Assembly: GCA_019059635.1 (NCBI GenBank)
Contig: JAGVRJ010000007.1
Span: 186,001-250,000, forward strand
DNA from: Proales similis
Lineage: Eukaryota; Rotifera; Eurotatoria; Ploima; Proalidae
Length of the DNA stretch: 64,000 nt
Direction of reading: 5' to 3'
Under the pieces are notes generated by a model. It searched no databases. It saw nothing but the letters and a program-made list of their open reading frames with translations, and was not told the origin of the DNA. This document shows, piece by piece, positions 21,475 to 34,113 of this stretch (position 1 is its first letter; each line of letters begins with the position of its first letter). The position numbers were made by a program, and so were the translations under genes.

Positions 21475-24400
21475 ATGCTGAGTCTCGGAGAAGTTGGCTC
21501 CACATCGGCGCGTCGTCTAGGCGTTTTAAATCGAATCCTAAGTGCCAATCAGAACTGTCCGCCGGTGTGCATAAAGCGCAAAAGCTACTCTTCAAAACAG
21601 ATCGGGCAAGACGAGCTGGCCTACGTGCGAATCGGCAATTCGTTCAAACAGCTGCGGCCGGCCAAGTCAATAGAAAAAGTCCCACGCGGCTATCTGTCCA
21701 TGCAGAGTGGAATCCTGGCCGACTCTCAGAGCTATTTGAAATGCTTGAAATGGCTCATGCAAAAAGACGAGCTTCGACAAGATGCTTTCCTGATCGGTTC
21801 GCCGCCGGGCGCGTTCAGACGTCAGCTGGCTCTTTGCTACGCCGAGCTCACTCAAAGAGAAGTTGAATACTTGTGCTTGACCAAGGACACGACCGAGGCC
21901 GATATAAAGCAGCGGCGCGAAATAACCTCCAACTCGGTTGAGTATGTGAACCAGTGCGCTGTAAACGCGGCTCTGAACGGACGAATATTGATCATCGAGG
22001 GCATTGAAAAAGCGGAGCGAAACCTGCTGCCCATTCTGAACAATCTGCTTGAAAACCGTGAGATGAACCTTGACGACGGACACTTTATGGTCGCACCGGA
22101 GCGATTCGACAAACTCGTCAAGAAGGCGTCCGGTGATTCGAGCTTGGCAAAATTGAACTTGCTGCGAGTGCATGAAGACTTCAGAGTGATTGCGATCGGT
22201 CTACCTGTGCCCAAGTACAAAGGCAACTCACTTGATCCGCCGCTGCGCTCCAGATTTCAGGCGCATTTGGTCACAATGCCTGCGTACGACGATCTACGCA
22301 AACACCTTACGAGCCAATTTGCCCGAGTTGATCAGGCGACCATCAACAAGTTGCTCGATTTATCTTTTGCCTTTTATGCCGATCACATGCAGTCTCTGTC
22401 CTTGCCCGACTTTCCGGTCGAGAACGTTCCGGCCGTAGCCAAAATTGTGAACGAGTGCCAGCGCACCGATGGCCAGCAGTTGACCGCCCACGCTGACTTG
22501 CCCGTTTTCAATTTGATCGAGCGAATTTATCCGAGTGAGCTGCTGCTCAAGGACGAGGCGAATCAAAAGTATTACAACGAGCTGCTGGAAAAGTTCGCCA
22601 TCCGAGCAAATTCGGAGTCGGCTCCCTTTCGTCTTGAAGAGGTTCAGACAGACAAGAATGTGAAAAGAGTTAAATTTCGTCGAGCATCAAGCGGCGTCAT
22701 GTATGAGCTGAAATTGGCCAAAGGAAACGGGTCGACCAAAGTGCACGGTTTTGTGATGAACCATGTTCAGTCAAGTCAACTGGTGGACATGTTTCTGAAT
22801 CATTCGAGCGGACGCGACTTTTGTTTGGTCGGACCTCAGGGCTCAGGCAAGACCGAGCTGATCAAACAGTTTGCTCAGGCGCTTGACTACAACATGCACA
22901 CGCTCTACTTATACAAGGACATGAGCACACGAGATCTCATCCAACAGCGAGTGACCTTGAGCAACGGCGACACCAGATGGCAGAACACGGCGCTGGTCGA
23001 GGCGGCCCTAAACGGCGACTTGTTGATACTGGACGGCATCCATCGACTAAACGAAGACATTCTACTCGCAATCAGGCGACTTGTGCAGGATCGAGAGCTC
23101 GATTTGATGGACGGCCGAAAGCTGCTCGCCAGCGACAAATTCGACTCTCTAATCGCGGAGGCGGGCGACTCGATCAGAGATAAATGCCTTCGAATCGATC
23201 CGGCGTTCAGAATTATTGCCACTGGCGAAGCAGCGTCGAGCAAAAGCGCTGAATGGCTCAATTCTGAAACATTGAACTTGTTTCTGTTCCAGCAGGTCGT
23301 GCCTCTCAGCACTGCTTACGAGCATGAGATAATCGAGAAAAAGTTCAAATTGAACGAGAAGCATGAGCAGCTGCTTGGCCTCATCGAACAGCTTCAGCAA
23401 AGCGGACAAGAGGAGAGTCATCTGAGGCATGTTTCCAAGCTGTTCACATTGCGCAAGCTGATTCGCCTCTCGCACAAACTCGAAAAGTACCCGGACGTCG
23501 ATCTGAGACAGCTGGTCGAGGACGCATGTCTGTTCAAATTCATGCCGCAGCTCAACAAGCAAGTTCTGAGCGAGTTCTTGGACTCGAGAAATCTAAAGCA
23601 TGCGAACAATTCGGAGAATAGCAAGCAACAGCTCGACGAGCTTTGCAGTCGATTCAAGGCCAACTATTCTGAAGCTCAGCTCGAACATTTGGCCAAAGTG
23701 CCGGACACGTTGTTCTTTGAGAACGAGCTTCACACGCGCATTCTGTGCAATCTGATGCGAGACTTTCTGCTTGGCGAGCACTTGCTGCTGATCGGCAACC
23801 AGGGCACGGGCAAGAACAAGCTCGTGGACAAGTTTCTGATGTTGACCAAGCGACCACGCGAGTACATTCAGCTTCATCGCGACACCACAGTTCACTCGCT
23901 GACCGTTCAGCCGGTGATCAAGGCCGGCCTCATTCACTACGAGGACTCGCCGCTGGTGAACGCGGTCCGCAAAGGCCTTGTGCTCGTGGTCGACGAAGCG
24001 GACAAGGCGCCCTTGCATGTCACTTGCATTCTAAAGAGTCTAATCGAAACAGGCGAGATGATCTTGAGCGACGGACGCCGAATTGTTTCATCACTCGCCG
24101 ACGTCAGCTCGTCAAACGTGATAAAAATGCATCCGCAGTTTAGAATGATCATACTTGCCAACAGGCCGGGCTTCCCATTCCTGGGCAACGACTTTTTCGC
24201 CATTCTGGGCGATTTGCTCTCTTGCCATCCGATTGACAATCCTGACCCGCAGTCGGAAATTCAAATGCTGCGCAACTACGGCCCGAACGTGTCCGAGGTC
24301 GTTCTCGCCAAGCTGGTCAGCGCGTTCGGCTCGTTGCGTCAGCTCAGCGACCAGGGCCTTATTTCTTACCCGTACTCCACAAGAGAGCTGGTCAACATTG

Positions 24401-27283
24401 TCAAACATTTGGAAAAGTTTCCGGACGAGTCGCTGTCCAACGTTCTGGCCAACGTGCACGACTTTGATTTCTACTCAGAGCAGAACGACCTGAAGAGCAC
24501 GTTTGAAGAAGTGATGCTCAAGCATGGCATCCCGCTGAACGCGTCCAGTTTCCAAGTCAATCTCGCTCAGCCGATAAAACTGCCGCCTGTCTTGAGTCTA
24601 GAGACAATCGGACTCGAACGTCTGGCCGGAGACGAGTTGGCAGCGTCACACGCTCGCCTTCGCTGGTCAGAACAGGTCGAGTTGAACGAGGAGACAAAAA
24701 CTGCTTTTAAATGTGAACCGAGTGAACGGCGCGCCAACTTGTTCAGCGAGCTCAGACGTACATGGGACTTGTCGGATAGACAACAAATGGTGTCCGATCT
24801 CAAAGTCGTCGAGCAGCCAGACGCAAGTTCAACTGCCTACATTGTGGGTGTGAAGCCAATGCGGCTCATTCGATTGAACTTGACGAGCAATGAAGCGACC
24901 GAGGTGGATTTGAGCGGATGCTTCCGATCTGCCTGGCGACTCTATTTTCCGAGGCTGAAGCTGCTCAACTCTGCCACGGGCGTGTTGCTGTTTGAAGAGA
25001 CAAAGAACGAATTATTCAAAGTCGACTTTGAGCGAAACTCGATAATGAAGCTTGAAAGAGAAGCGACCGAATGGAACGCCAAGAGCCTGTTCGGCCGAGC
25101 AAAGAGCAAAGTGAGCAAATACTTTGTCGATCAACAGCAACTGTTCAAAGCCATTCGACTCAATCCTAGCCTCTTTCTTCTCTACTTGCCCGATTCGAAC
25201 AGCCTTTCGTTTTTGGACTTGGCCATTATGAACGAGCTGGCCATCAACATTGAGCCCAATTTGAAAATATTTCAAGTTCACCCGTTTGATAGCAACCATT
25301 TGCTGATCACTGCCATTGCGGCGCCCAAGCAAATTGAGCAAGTTGCAGTCGGCGACCTTGAATATTATTTGCTACGCTTCGACCTTGAGACAGCTCAACA
25401 CAGCTCAACCCAACGGGGCCACTTTGAAATGTTCAAATTGAACCAGAGGGCGGCAGCATTCTCAGATGACATGCTGATGGGAGAGATCGAGCTCCGTGGA
25501 GAAGTGGCCAACAACCAACATCCGCAAGTAGTCAGGCCCTTCCTCAAGAATCGAGGCAGCTGCTATTCAATCATGCCAACGATGAGAAACCATTTCACGT
25601 CGCTGATTAGACCAGAGGCGGCTGCTGATCAACTTGAGTGCGCATACTGTATTCGAGAGACGCCTGTTTTAGGCAATGCGATAGGTCTAAACGATCGAGT
25701 CAACTTCAAAGTGAACAGACTAATGCCGCGCTTGAAGTCGGTGATCGACTTTGAAAGCGGCGAGCAAATAAGCCAATTGTGCAAAAACTCGCGGCCGTCA
25801 GCAATCGAGAACGTTGGCGACTCGTTGGGCTTGATCGAAATACTCGACCTGAACAAAGCCGAGCTGCGCTACTTGCGAGTGCCCAAGCCCAAAGAGACAA
25901 ATCGGAACCAAGCGTGGAAGTCGTACACTCACTTGAGTGGCGCCAGTGACGCCGAGTTTGTTCTCGAGCCGAGTCGATTCGGAGTCGTCTTCACACTCGA
26001 CTCGTACGGAAATCTAAACGAGTGGGAGACGAGCACAATGAGGCTAGAGCGATCACTGGACGAGTGGCAGAAAATGGTCATGGACAAGAATAGAGAGGCG
26101 CTACGCATTGAGCACTCAAGCCAAAGCCCGAACAAGCAACTTGGCGATTTCAAGGGGCCCAAGCATGGAAAAGTCGACGAGAACAACGATCCTCATGTGG
26201 GCGGCAACACCTGGGCTGGCGGTTCTGGCGGCTTTGACACAGCCGGCCTTGGCGGCGTCGGCGGTCCCTATCGACTCGACTCGGGCAATCAGGTGTTTCA
26301 GATAAGCGACGAGCTCAAGCAGCAAGTGCCCGAGCACGTTCGAAAAGCAGCTCGGGAAATGGCCGACAAGGCGTTCAGGGAGCGTTTGCGCGAGATTGAA
26401 ATGAGCGAGCACGAGCATGACGTTTACATCAAGTACATGGAGAACGTGCGCAAGCCCATCCAACAGCTGCGAAACATCCTCGACGGCCTGGAGGCGAAGA
26501 GCAAGGAGCGTCAATGGCTCAAGAACCAGACCGAAGGAGATCTGGACGAGGCCAAGATTGTCGAGGCGTTGACAGGCGAAAAGAATGTTTTCAAGCGACG
26601 CGGCGAGGACCCCAACTCGGACAACTCGTTCAACATGGAAAAGCCCAAACGTCTTCGTCTGGTGGTCGATGTCAGCGGCTCAATGTACCGATTCAACGGA
26701 GTGGACAACCGCCTCGAGCGCCAACTCGAAGCTGTTCTCATGGTCATGGAGTCGTTCAAGGGCTACGAGAACAAGATACTTTTCGACGTCTACGGCCACT
26801 CCGGTGACACCTACAGTCTCAAGTTCATCGACGCTCACAATGCGCCCAAGAACGAAGCCGAGCGACTCAAGGTGCTCAAGACCATGTTGGCTCACTCGCA
26901 GTTTTGCATGTCCGGTGGTAAGTGGTGTCCTCTAGTGGCGTTCTTCGTTCGATTCACTCGACTCACGTCAAGATCACACGTTCGAGGCCACTAAGCTGGC
27001 GATTGAGCAGATTGGCCGCGAGGAAGCAGACGACCATTTCGTGATTGTGCTCTCAGACGCCAATTTCGATCGCTACGGCCTCTCGCCTCGAGTCTACTCC
27101 AAAATCATGTTGGACACAAATCCCGGCGTGAACGTGTTTTGCATATTCATCGGCACTCTGGGCGACCAGGCGGCAAGTCTAAAGCGCAATCTGCCGCTCG
27201 GCAAAGCGTTCGTCTGCTTGGACACCAAGGAAGTGCCCAAGATAATGCAGCAGATATTTCAGGCGGCGATGCTCTCTTCCTAG
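21475..27283 (+). CDS. VWA8: von Willebrand factor A domain-containing protein 8
   Basis: A mitochondrial AAA+ ATPase with a C-terminal VWA domain. Two exons, 21475-26917 and 26973-27283 (phase 1), give 1917 residues (human about 1905). The N-terminus is basic and rich in Ser/Arg, fitting a mitochondrial presequence. The first AAA module has a degenerate P-loop (IGSPPGAFRRQLA) and VEYLCLTKDTTEADIKQRRE. The second has P-loop VGPQGSGKTELIKQFA and DLLILDGIHRL. The third has GNQGTGKNKLVDKF and LVVDEADKAPLHV. A Gly-rich linker (GGNTWAGGSGGFDTAG) leads into the VWA domain with MIDAS DVSGSM. The large first exon without introns is notable for its size. An in-frame stop upstream supports ATG 21475. 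The poly(A) signal is at 27450-27455. Confidence 0.96.
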
Positions 27284-30200
27284 GGCGATTCGTTCTAAAT
27301 TGCTTTTTGTTTTGAACTAAACTCTCTGTGTGTCTCTGTTTGTTTTTACCCAATCAATCTACCCGATGGCAATGAGAAAGAGTGAAGGTGATTGGGAAAC
27401 CTGTTTTTATTGGCTGACTGCGTTGAATATTGATTTGAAGTTGATTATAAATAAAAGTGTTTGTAAAGAGCGGAAACAGCGGATTGAGGTTGAGTCAAGC
27501 AGGCGCATTGCCGGGCTTGATGATCCATTAAGCACTCGTGAATAACAGTGATTGTTAATTCGCGATTGCTTTGGTCTGAGCAGCCGCTTGATGCATCATC
27601 GGAACCAACGAATAAAAAAAATAACAAAAACAAGTCGCCAAAAGTAATCGCTCCTCTGGCCAGGTGTTTATTCAAGAAGTTTGGATAGAAGGTATTTGCC
27701 GCTGCTCTTGGCTAATCAGATTAGCAAATGCAAAGCAATAAAAGAGTGAAATTTAGAAAAGGAAAAACAAAGCGACGGCGGGAAAACGTCAGCTCGCCGT
27801 TTGACCAAGGCGCTTGAGTGAGAGAGAGGCATCGGAATCAAATCGGAGTCAATGCGACAAGCAACAAAGCCAAGGAGCGAGCGAGTGAACGAGCGAGCAC
27901 CAGAAGGCAACAAACGTTATTTGTGTGCACGCAGGCTCGATAACAAATCGAGAGGAGGCTTAAATGCGTTGCAAAAACAATTCTTATTGGTTTTGGGAGT
28001 TAATAAATTGCGCGTATGTGTTCGAATGGGAAAGCGGCTTTTAAACAAGACGCGTTAAATTGAATAATTCAGCAAATAAAAATATTTTTCTTTTCCTTCT
28101 ATTTTGTTTCTGGGACCAGGCATAGTGCGCTGCAGCCTGGGACAAGCCAAAAGACAGATTTCGCCTCTCATTTGCTTTATTAACGTCTCTCTTCTTTCCA
28201 GCTTCTATTTCTTGATTTTTTTCTTATTTTTGTTGTGTGTATACAAAAACTGGAAGGGTGGAGTTGGATGCAAAATAAATAAAGGCTTTTGTGTGTGTTT
28301 GTGTGCATTGGTCGCAGTCGATCGAACTTGATACGTTGTTATTGCGGCGCTCCAAGCGGAATTTGCTCTCCTCATTCATATTTGATGCCCTTTCTCTCTC
28401 TCTCTCTCTTTTTTCTGACTCCTTTTTGTTGGAGGGTGACAAACGCCAAACGGGAAATGAGAATTTATTTTCATTCAAAGCAAATTATTGAAAAATACAT
28501 TTTATTTGTAATGAGAAGTAAAACAAACTCATTGGACGACTTGAACACCGATCGAGTCACTTTTTTTTTTTCTCTCATTTACTTCCTTGGCTGGCTGGCG
28601 CTCAATAACTGAGGCTTGGTAAGTCAATTTGTGAGAAGCGGCGGCGCTGTTGCTGCAGTTTTTATTGGTTTTGCCCGTCCGCCCGCCTGCTTGCTTGTGT
28701 GTGTTTTTTTTTATTTATTCCCTCTCTGTTCGTTGCTCTTATTTTCTGTTTCAGTGTTTGACAATGTTTGTGTTGGCTTTCCTCTCTCTCTCTCTCTCTT
28801 TCTCTCTCTGAGCCTTTTTGGTACACAAGTCGCTTTGTTTTTTCAACTCTCAATTCGTTCAATAATTGGCTCGTCGAAATTCTACTTGCTTGAGTGTTTA
28901 TGCTTGTTTGTGTTGTTCGTGTTTCGATTGGAGCTTTGCTTTCACATCAAACGAGTGTGTGCGTGCAATCAATATTCCGCTTTTCCACCTCGATGACTGG
29001 CAGAAAAGCGGCAAAATATTGCAGTCGAGTAATTAGATTGAGACAGAGAGAGAGAGACATCAAGTTCAGATGGGTGAAAAGGAGTTGGTCTTAAGACGAG
29101 ACAAATAACTGGAGCGACTGTGCACATCGTCCAAGAGCTTATTTTTCAAGTTGATCTCTTATTGGCTTCTTGCGCTGCTCTCTATTTATACAATTCGGCC
29201 ATAGTCTCAATAGCCAGTTGGTCAGTTTGACGCTCAAATGGCTTCCGATTGTGATTGATACACCTTTCATTCAATATTTTCATTTGTGTTTAGCCTTCAG
29301 CCTAAGAAAGAGAGCCACAGTGTGGCCAGAGAGAGAGTGCGATGAAGAATGAGGGACGAATGTCTTGAGCAGGCTTCACATGTGTATGAGCACAGAGTCA
29401 AATTACAACTGCCATCCCCGCAAGTGCATTGTTTTTATAAAACAGTATCAGAAGCGTCTTCACTTCTCTTCTCTTGTCGATTGTCTCAACTGCACTAGAC
29501 GAAGAGGGGGGGACTCGACACAGGATGGAGAGCATTTATTTTTGGCACCGATCGCGGTAGCACTCGTCTTCAACAAGCGAGCAACAAGAGTGTCGAATCT
29601 GTGTGTATCGGCATTTGCAATTAATCAAGTTTTAAAAAGTGTTTACGGTCGTGGACCCAAGGCGAGCGCCAACTCGAGCAAAATCGATTAAGCTCATCTG
29701 CTGCATCATCGCCGTCTTGTTCTGCGCGCTATTCGTTTATAAACATCGCCGGCTTGCGCGTGTTTGTCCATGTTCCGTTTACCTAATAAAGGGCCCTGTG
29801 TGCTGCCGCTCTTTCGTGCCCTGGCCAATCTTCTTTTCTTTTTAATTGGCAAACAAATTGTTGTGAGCAAATTCAAAACGCCACAAAAATATTTCCATGT
29901 GTTTGCCGGCTCAATATTTTTTTCGTTCAGAAGCGTTCTGACGCGGAATGGATTATGTTGTGGATAAACACGAGCAGCGAGGACCAATGAGCTCGCTCAA
30001 ATATTCATTTCTTGCTCGTCTTGAAACTATTTTAGAGCAAATAGAAGCGCTCAAACAAGACCAAGAAAAAGAACGTTTATTCATTCGTGCGCTCGTTCGT
30101 TCTTTCATTTTGTTTGTGAGTGAGCGCTTGCTCATCCATTTGCTCACTCACTGATAATATTATTAATTTATGTATAGGACAAATATGTATATTTTCTCTC

Positions 30201-30786
30201 CCTCATCGCTTCTTCTGCTCATCTCCTTTTCCCCTCTTTCTCCAGCTCTCTCTCGGTCTCGCCTTCTCACTCTGCTGATTCTCTCGCTCTTCTTCTACTT
30301 GTTCTGAGCCAATTTATTTATTTTGTTTGAAGATTAGCAAACAATAATTTTCTCTGCGCCCGCAAGAGCTCACTCGGCCCCGTCGATTCGTCTAAACCCG
30401 CGCGCTCTCATTCGCTGCTTTGTTTGTTGCTTCACTCGCTTGTCGATTAATTATTATTTTTATTGCCAATCCGAGCCGAGCGTCTATTCTATTTGTAGGC
30501 TCTAGTCGCTCTCTCCCTCTCTCTCTCTCTCTGCGATCTAGTCTGTGTGGCGCTTATTAAGAGAGAGGCAAGAATATCAAGAATTGGTCTTTCTCGCCTA
30601 TTTTTCTCTTCTCTCGTTTCTGTTTGGTTATTTGCTTGTGCTTGCTATTTTAGACATAGAAAGCATTTCTAAAACATCAAACTACTCGTTCTAGTTGGCA
30701 GCCAGTGTCTAGCAGAGAGCTTTCTCTTTTTGCATCCTGTCCAGCAGTCAAGACGAACAAGAACAACACAGGCAAGAGATTCCAAA
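27284..30786. other. 3.5-kb non-coding region upstream of FoxL1-like gene
   Basis: After the VWA8 3' UTR (AATAAA at 27450-27455) this region is AT- and pyrimidine-rich, with many CT tracts (28391-28409, 28782-28799, about 30508-30532) and T runs. Open frames exist but are low-complexity, begin without good context and have no recognisable domains. It most likely holds cis-regulatory DNA and 5' UTR or leader exons of the forkhead gene. A short inverted repeat CCAGGC/GCCTGG lies near 28118-28142. Confidence 0.5.
28782..28799. repeat. CT dinucleotide microsatellite
   Basis: An uninterrupted CT run of nine units, followed after one T by a shorter run. It is one of many CT/GA tracts in the larger intergenic regions of this window. 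Confidence 0.8.
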
Positions 30787-32394
30787 ATGTCACTTAACAG
30801 TCCGGCAAGCTCGAGCAACACATCGCTCTCTTCTTCATCGCCACTGTCAGCCAGCAAGGCCGCCGCATACGATGCATTCCGCAGCCCGTTTGGCCGCGAC
30901 GACCCGAGCCGTTCGTCTCTGTTCAATCCGATGGAGTTGGCCACCTTCGCCAACCCGACTGCTCCTTATCAAATGCAGGGCTACTTGCGCGCAATGCAAA
31001 TGGCCGCGTTTGCTGCAGTCGCGTCTGGCTCTCAAGGCCATAACCCGTACGCGGCGCCGGCGATAGAGAACATGGCGAACACGAGCTTCGGGCAGACATT
31101 CGCCGACTACGAAAGCGGCGGAGAAGAGGCAAAGAATAGAAAGATTCAAGTGAGGTCCAGTGGATCGCAGTCGCCAATCAACTCGAGTTCTGTGAGCCAT
31201 AGCTCGAGCAGCAGCGGCAGCATTAGCAACAGTAGCAGTCAAAAGCCGCCCTATTCATACATTGCGCTGATCGCAATGGCAATTAAGAACGCGCCCGACC
31301 ACAAAATCACTCTGAACGGGATCTATCAGTTCATAATGGAACGCTTTCCCTACTACCACGAGAACAGGCAAGGATGGCAGAATTCGATCCGGCACAACTT
31401 GTCGCTGAACGACTGCTTCGTCAAAGTGGCCCGCGAGAAGGGCAAGCCAGGCAAAGGCAATTACTGGACACTTGACTCGAGATGCGAAGAAATGTTCGAG
31501 AACGGCAACTACCGTCGACGCAAGCGACGTCCAAAGCAGCAACAACAACAACAACAGCAGCATCAACCACACCATCGCGGTCAAACTTGCATTTCAAGGT
31601 CGAACGGCGAAACCAGTGCCAAAGACGAGCTGGACGAGATCGACGAGTACTACGATGACATATCAGAGGACAATGAGGATAACGACCTTGACGAGAGCAG
31701 TTCGCAAGATGATCCAAGCGAAGGCAACGATGCAACGTCGGACGGCGAGTCGGGCAGTCAAAGCCAGAAGCGGAGACGTCTTTCGGACGCGTCCGAGAAA
31801 TCGAACGCCAAAAAGAGCCGAACTGGCGCCACTGAGCCGAGCAATGTCGAATCAGACGAGCTGGAAAGGGCCAGTTTCTCCATCTCGAGTCTAATCTACG
31901 GCTCTGAGCGCGAATCCAAAGAGAACAGAAGAGAGTCGACAAGCGAGAAGAAGAGCGCGCTCAAAGCGCGAGCACCGGCCAAAAGAGCCAAGACGCCGCC
32001 AGGTCTTGAGAATCTGCCCATTCCACCGCCAGTTGTGTCCTCGATACCGCCAGCGCCGCCAACCCAGTCGAACAGATCGAGCACATCTAACTCGAACAAG
32101 AGCTCGAGCCAACAGTTCAACTCGTCAACTGCATCGATCATGGCGCCCGGCTTCTTCAACAATTACTTGTCAGCGGCCCTCTTCAATCCGGCACTGAACC
32201 CGGCCTTGATGCCGTTCCTGGCCGGCGCTAATCCGCTGGGTGAGAGCATGAATGCCACTATGTTGCGAACAAACGGCTCGATCGGCAAATACCCGCCCTA
32301 CATGGCGCAGTTGGCCATGGCCGCCAACCTTGGAGCTTATCAAAACGCCGCCGACCGCAGAGACGCAGCCAACACCAAAGGAAATTTATTATAA
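30787..32394 (+). CDS. FOXL1: Forkhead transcription factor, FoxL1-like
   Basis: An intronless 535-residue forkhead protein. ATG 30787 (context AAAATGT) is the first ATG of the frame. The forkhead domain at about residues 153-250 reads [20 protein letters not shown], then [40 protein letters not shown] and [19 protein letters not shown]. The CFVKVxREKGxPGKG and [18 protein letters not shown] ends match FoxL1 better than FoxC, FoxD or FoxL2. After the domain come a glutamine/histidine run, an acidic stretch ([20 protein letters not shown]), a Ser-rich region with [12 protein letters not shown] (an Eh1-like or FoxL1 C-terminal motif candidate), a Pro/Ser-rich linker and an Ala/Leu/Asn-rich C-terminus. 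FoxL1 is a nuclear regulator of visceral mesoderm and gut in bilaterians. The poly(A) signal is at 32606-32611. Subfamily placement needs a tree. Confidence 0.9.
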   Translation: MSLNSPASSSNTSLSSSSPLSASKAAAYDAFRSPFGRDDPSRSSLFNPMELATFANPTAPYQMQGYLRAMQMAAFAAVASGSQGHNPYAAPAIENMANTSFGQTFADYESGGEEAKNRKIQVRSSGSQSPINSSSVSHSSSSSGSISNSSSQKPPYSYIALIAMAIKNAPDHKITLNGIYQFIMERFPYYHENRQGWQNSIRHNLSLNDCFVKVAREKGKPGKGNYWTLDSRCEEMFENGNYRRRKRRPKQQQQQQQQHQPHHRGQTCISRSNGETSAKDELDEIDEYYDDISEDNEDNDLDESSSQDDPSEGNDATSDGESGSQSQKRRRLSDASEKSNAKKSRTGATEPSNVESDELERASFSISSLIYGSERESKENRRESTSEKKSALKARAPAKRAKTPPGLENLPIPPPVVSSIPPAPPTQSNRSSTSNSNKSSSQQFNSSTASIMAPGFFNNYLSAALFNPALNPALMPFLAGANPLGESMNATMLRTNGSIGKYPPYMAQLAMAANLGAYQNAADRRDAANTKGNLL

Positions 32395-34113
32395 GTCTGG
32401 TCGTTTTCAATTTCTCGTTTGTCTTATTTATTCGACACTCGCACACATGACACAAAGTCGGGTTTTGTTTTTCTACAAGTTTTCGTTTCTATCCTTCAGA
32501 GCCCCTTAGTGGCAACAACGCTCCTCTTTTGTTGCTGTTCTGCTGCTTTATTCCCATTCGCTTGTTGTTTTCCTTTCTGGATTCATACATTTTTTGTCGC
32601 ATGTGAATAAAGAATTAAAGTAAAGCAATTAGTCGATAGGTTTTCAATTTCCTCTTTTCTTTCTCTCAACTTCAATAAACATGACCGAGAATTGGCCAGA
32701 TTGAGTAGCTCAAGGCAATTCTAGACGAGCCAGGCATCGCTTTCAGCAGTTCTTTTTAAAAAGCCATTAGAACAACAATAACACCAGATCGGGCGCAGCC
32801 TGCGTCCAATGAGAGCGCAGATGTGGCGCATGCGACTGGTAACAGTTTATCTTCGTCAATTATCTGATTAAGTCGCCTAAGAGTATTTTGGGCGCAGATT
32901 AACTAGGCTGCGTGTACAGGTGCTAAGCGCGCGCGCGCACACACACTCGTAAGATAATGATCGAAGACGACGACTACGACGAGCAGTCTAAATGGAGAAG
33001 CGAAAGCAATTAGCGCTCGTTTGCAGGCAGCTGCCGGGTCAAGTAAATAGATGCAGTTCCATTAGATTTGTGTTTATTGCGCGTCGCCCATCCATCGCCT
33101 GGGCCCAAGCAAAGGTGCATTCAGTGAGCAATGGCGCGCATTTCCGAACAGTTTATTTGTGCAAGTCGGGTTTGTTTACGCGACATGATAATGTGATTTG
33201 AAGCCCATTAAGTGTTAGTTATCGTGTTTAATTAATATTTATGGGACCAGTGGCTGTGCAAAGGCTTCAGCCAGTTAGTCGCCGAGTCCATATAGCGCAA
33301 AGAGTAGCCGCTTTCTGTCGTTCTTGTTGCTGCCGCCTTGCCTCGCGTCTCACCTCAAATATTTAGAGGCACTTGAAAAAGAAAGCGTTCACCGATCGCG
33401 TCCGCCGCATTTAGCCCAAGCCATAGGACAGAGCAGCAGCAGCGACTTTGCTTTCCGCCTCTTCATTTACAATTAAAACTCGAAGCAGAGTAAACAACAT
33501 TCGATGAGAACGGTTCGTTCATTTGTCCAGAGTGGCCGGTCGCGGCTTTTTCGTCAAACAAAATAAAAAAAGAAAAGAACTTTTTGTTTCTGTAATAAAA
33601 ACGCTCATTTTCCGTTAGAACAACAATTCACAATCGCTAATCAGAATCGATACAAGACAAGGACCAATTTAACTACTCAAATAAAGAGCGAATGAGGCAA
33701 TATGATTGCTTTGGCCGTTTTGACCTTGCGCAACCGAGACGCGCGATGAAAAGAGCCGCGCATTAAACGTTTCTTCGACAGGCAGAATGAAAAGGCGAAA
33801 ATGTGACACGCCGGCCGCTCAGTCCCAGAGACGGCTGTGCATCAGAGGTGACCGTCACGGCCGGCAACCACACTGGCCGCACGTTTGTAAAAACGTTAAG
33901 TTGTCTGGGCTCGTTGGAAAGGCAACAAACGTGCAAATAAAATTTGTCTTATTGTGGTCACTGTCCAAGATCACATGAGCAAAGGAAAGAGAAGAGGAAG
34001 GGAGAGCGCGAATGAGACGAGGGGGAGGGGGAGGCGGCAGTGGACAGAGAGTAAATATGCAAAACTAGCCGCTCAGAAGCATAGGCGATGAGGTTTGAAT
34101 AAAATTAGAAGAG
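32395..34113. other. Intergenic region between FoxL1-like gene and DBF4
   Basis: It holds the forkhead 3' UTR (AATAAA 32606-32611), a GCGCGC/ACACAC alternating purine-pyrimidine run (about 32928-32946, potential Z-DNA), and mixed sequence with several short frames that are not supported. A GGGGAGGGGGAGGCGGC purine tract lies near 34020-34037 just upstream of DBF4. Confidence 0.45.

Noticed and set aside
28104-28996. Several overlapping frames rich in Leu, Ser, Phe and Cys
   Set aside because: They are translations of CT and T runs, in several frames at once, which is typical of low-complexity non-coding DNA.
32928-32946. GCGCGC/ACACAC run considered as an origin or Z-DNA regulatory element
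   Set aside because: Simple alternating repeats are common in this genome and nothing else nearby supports a function.
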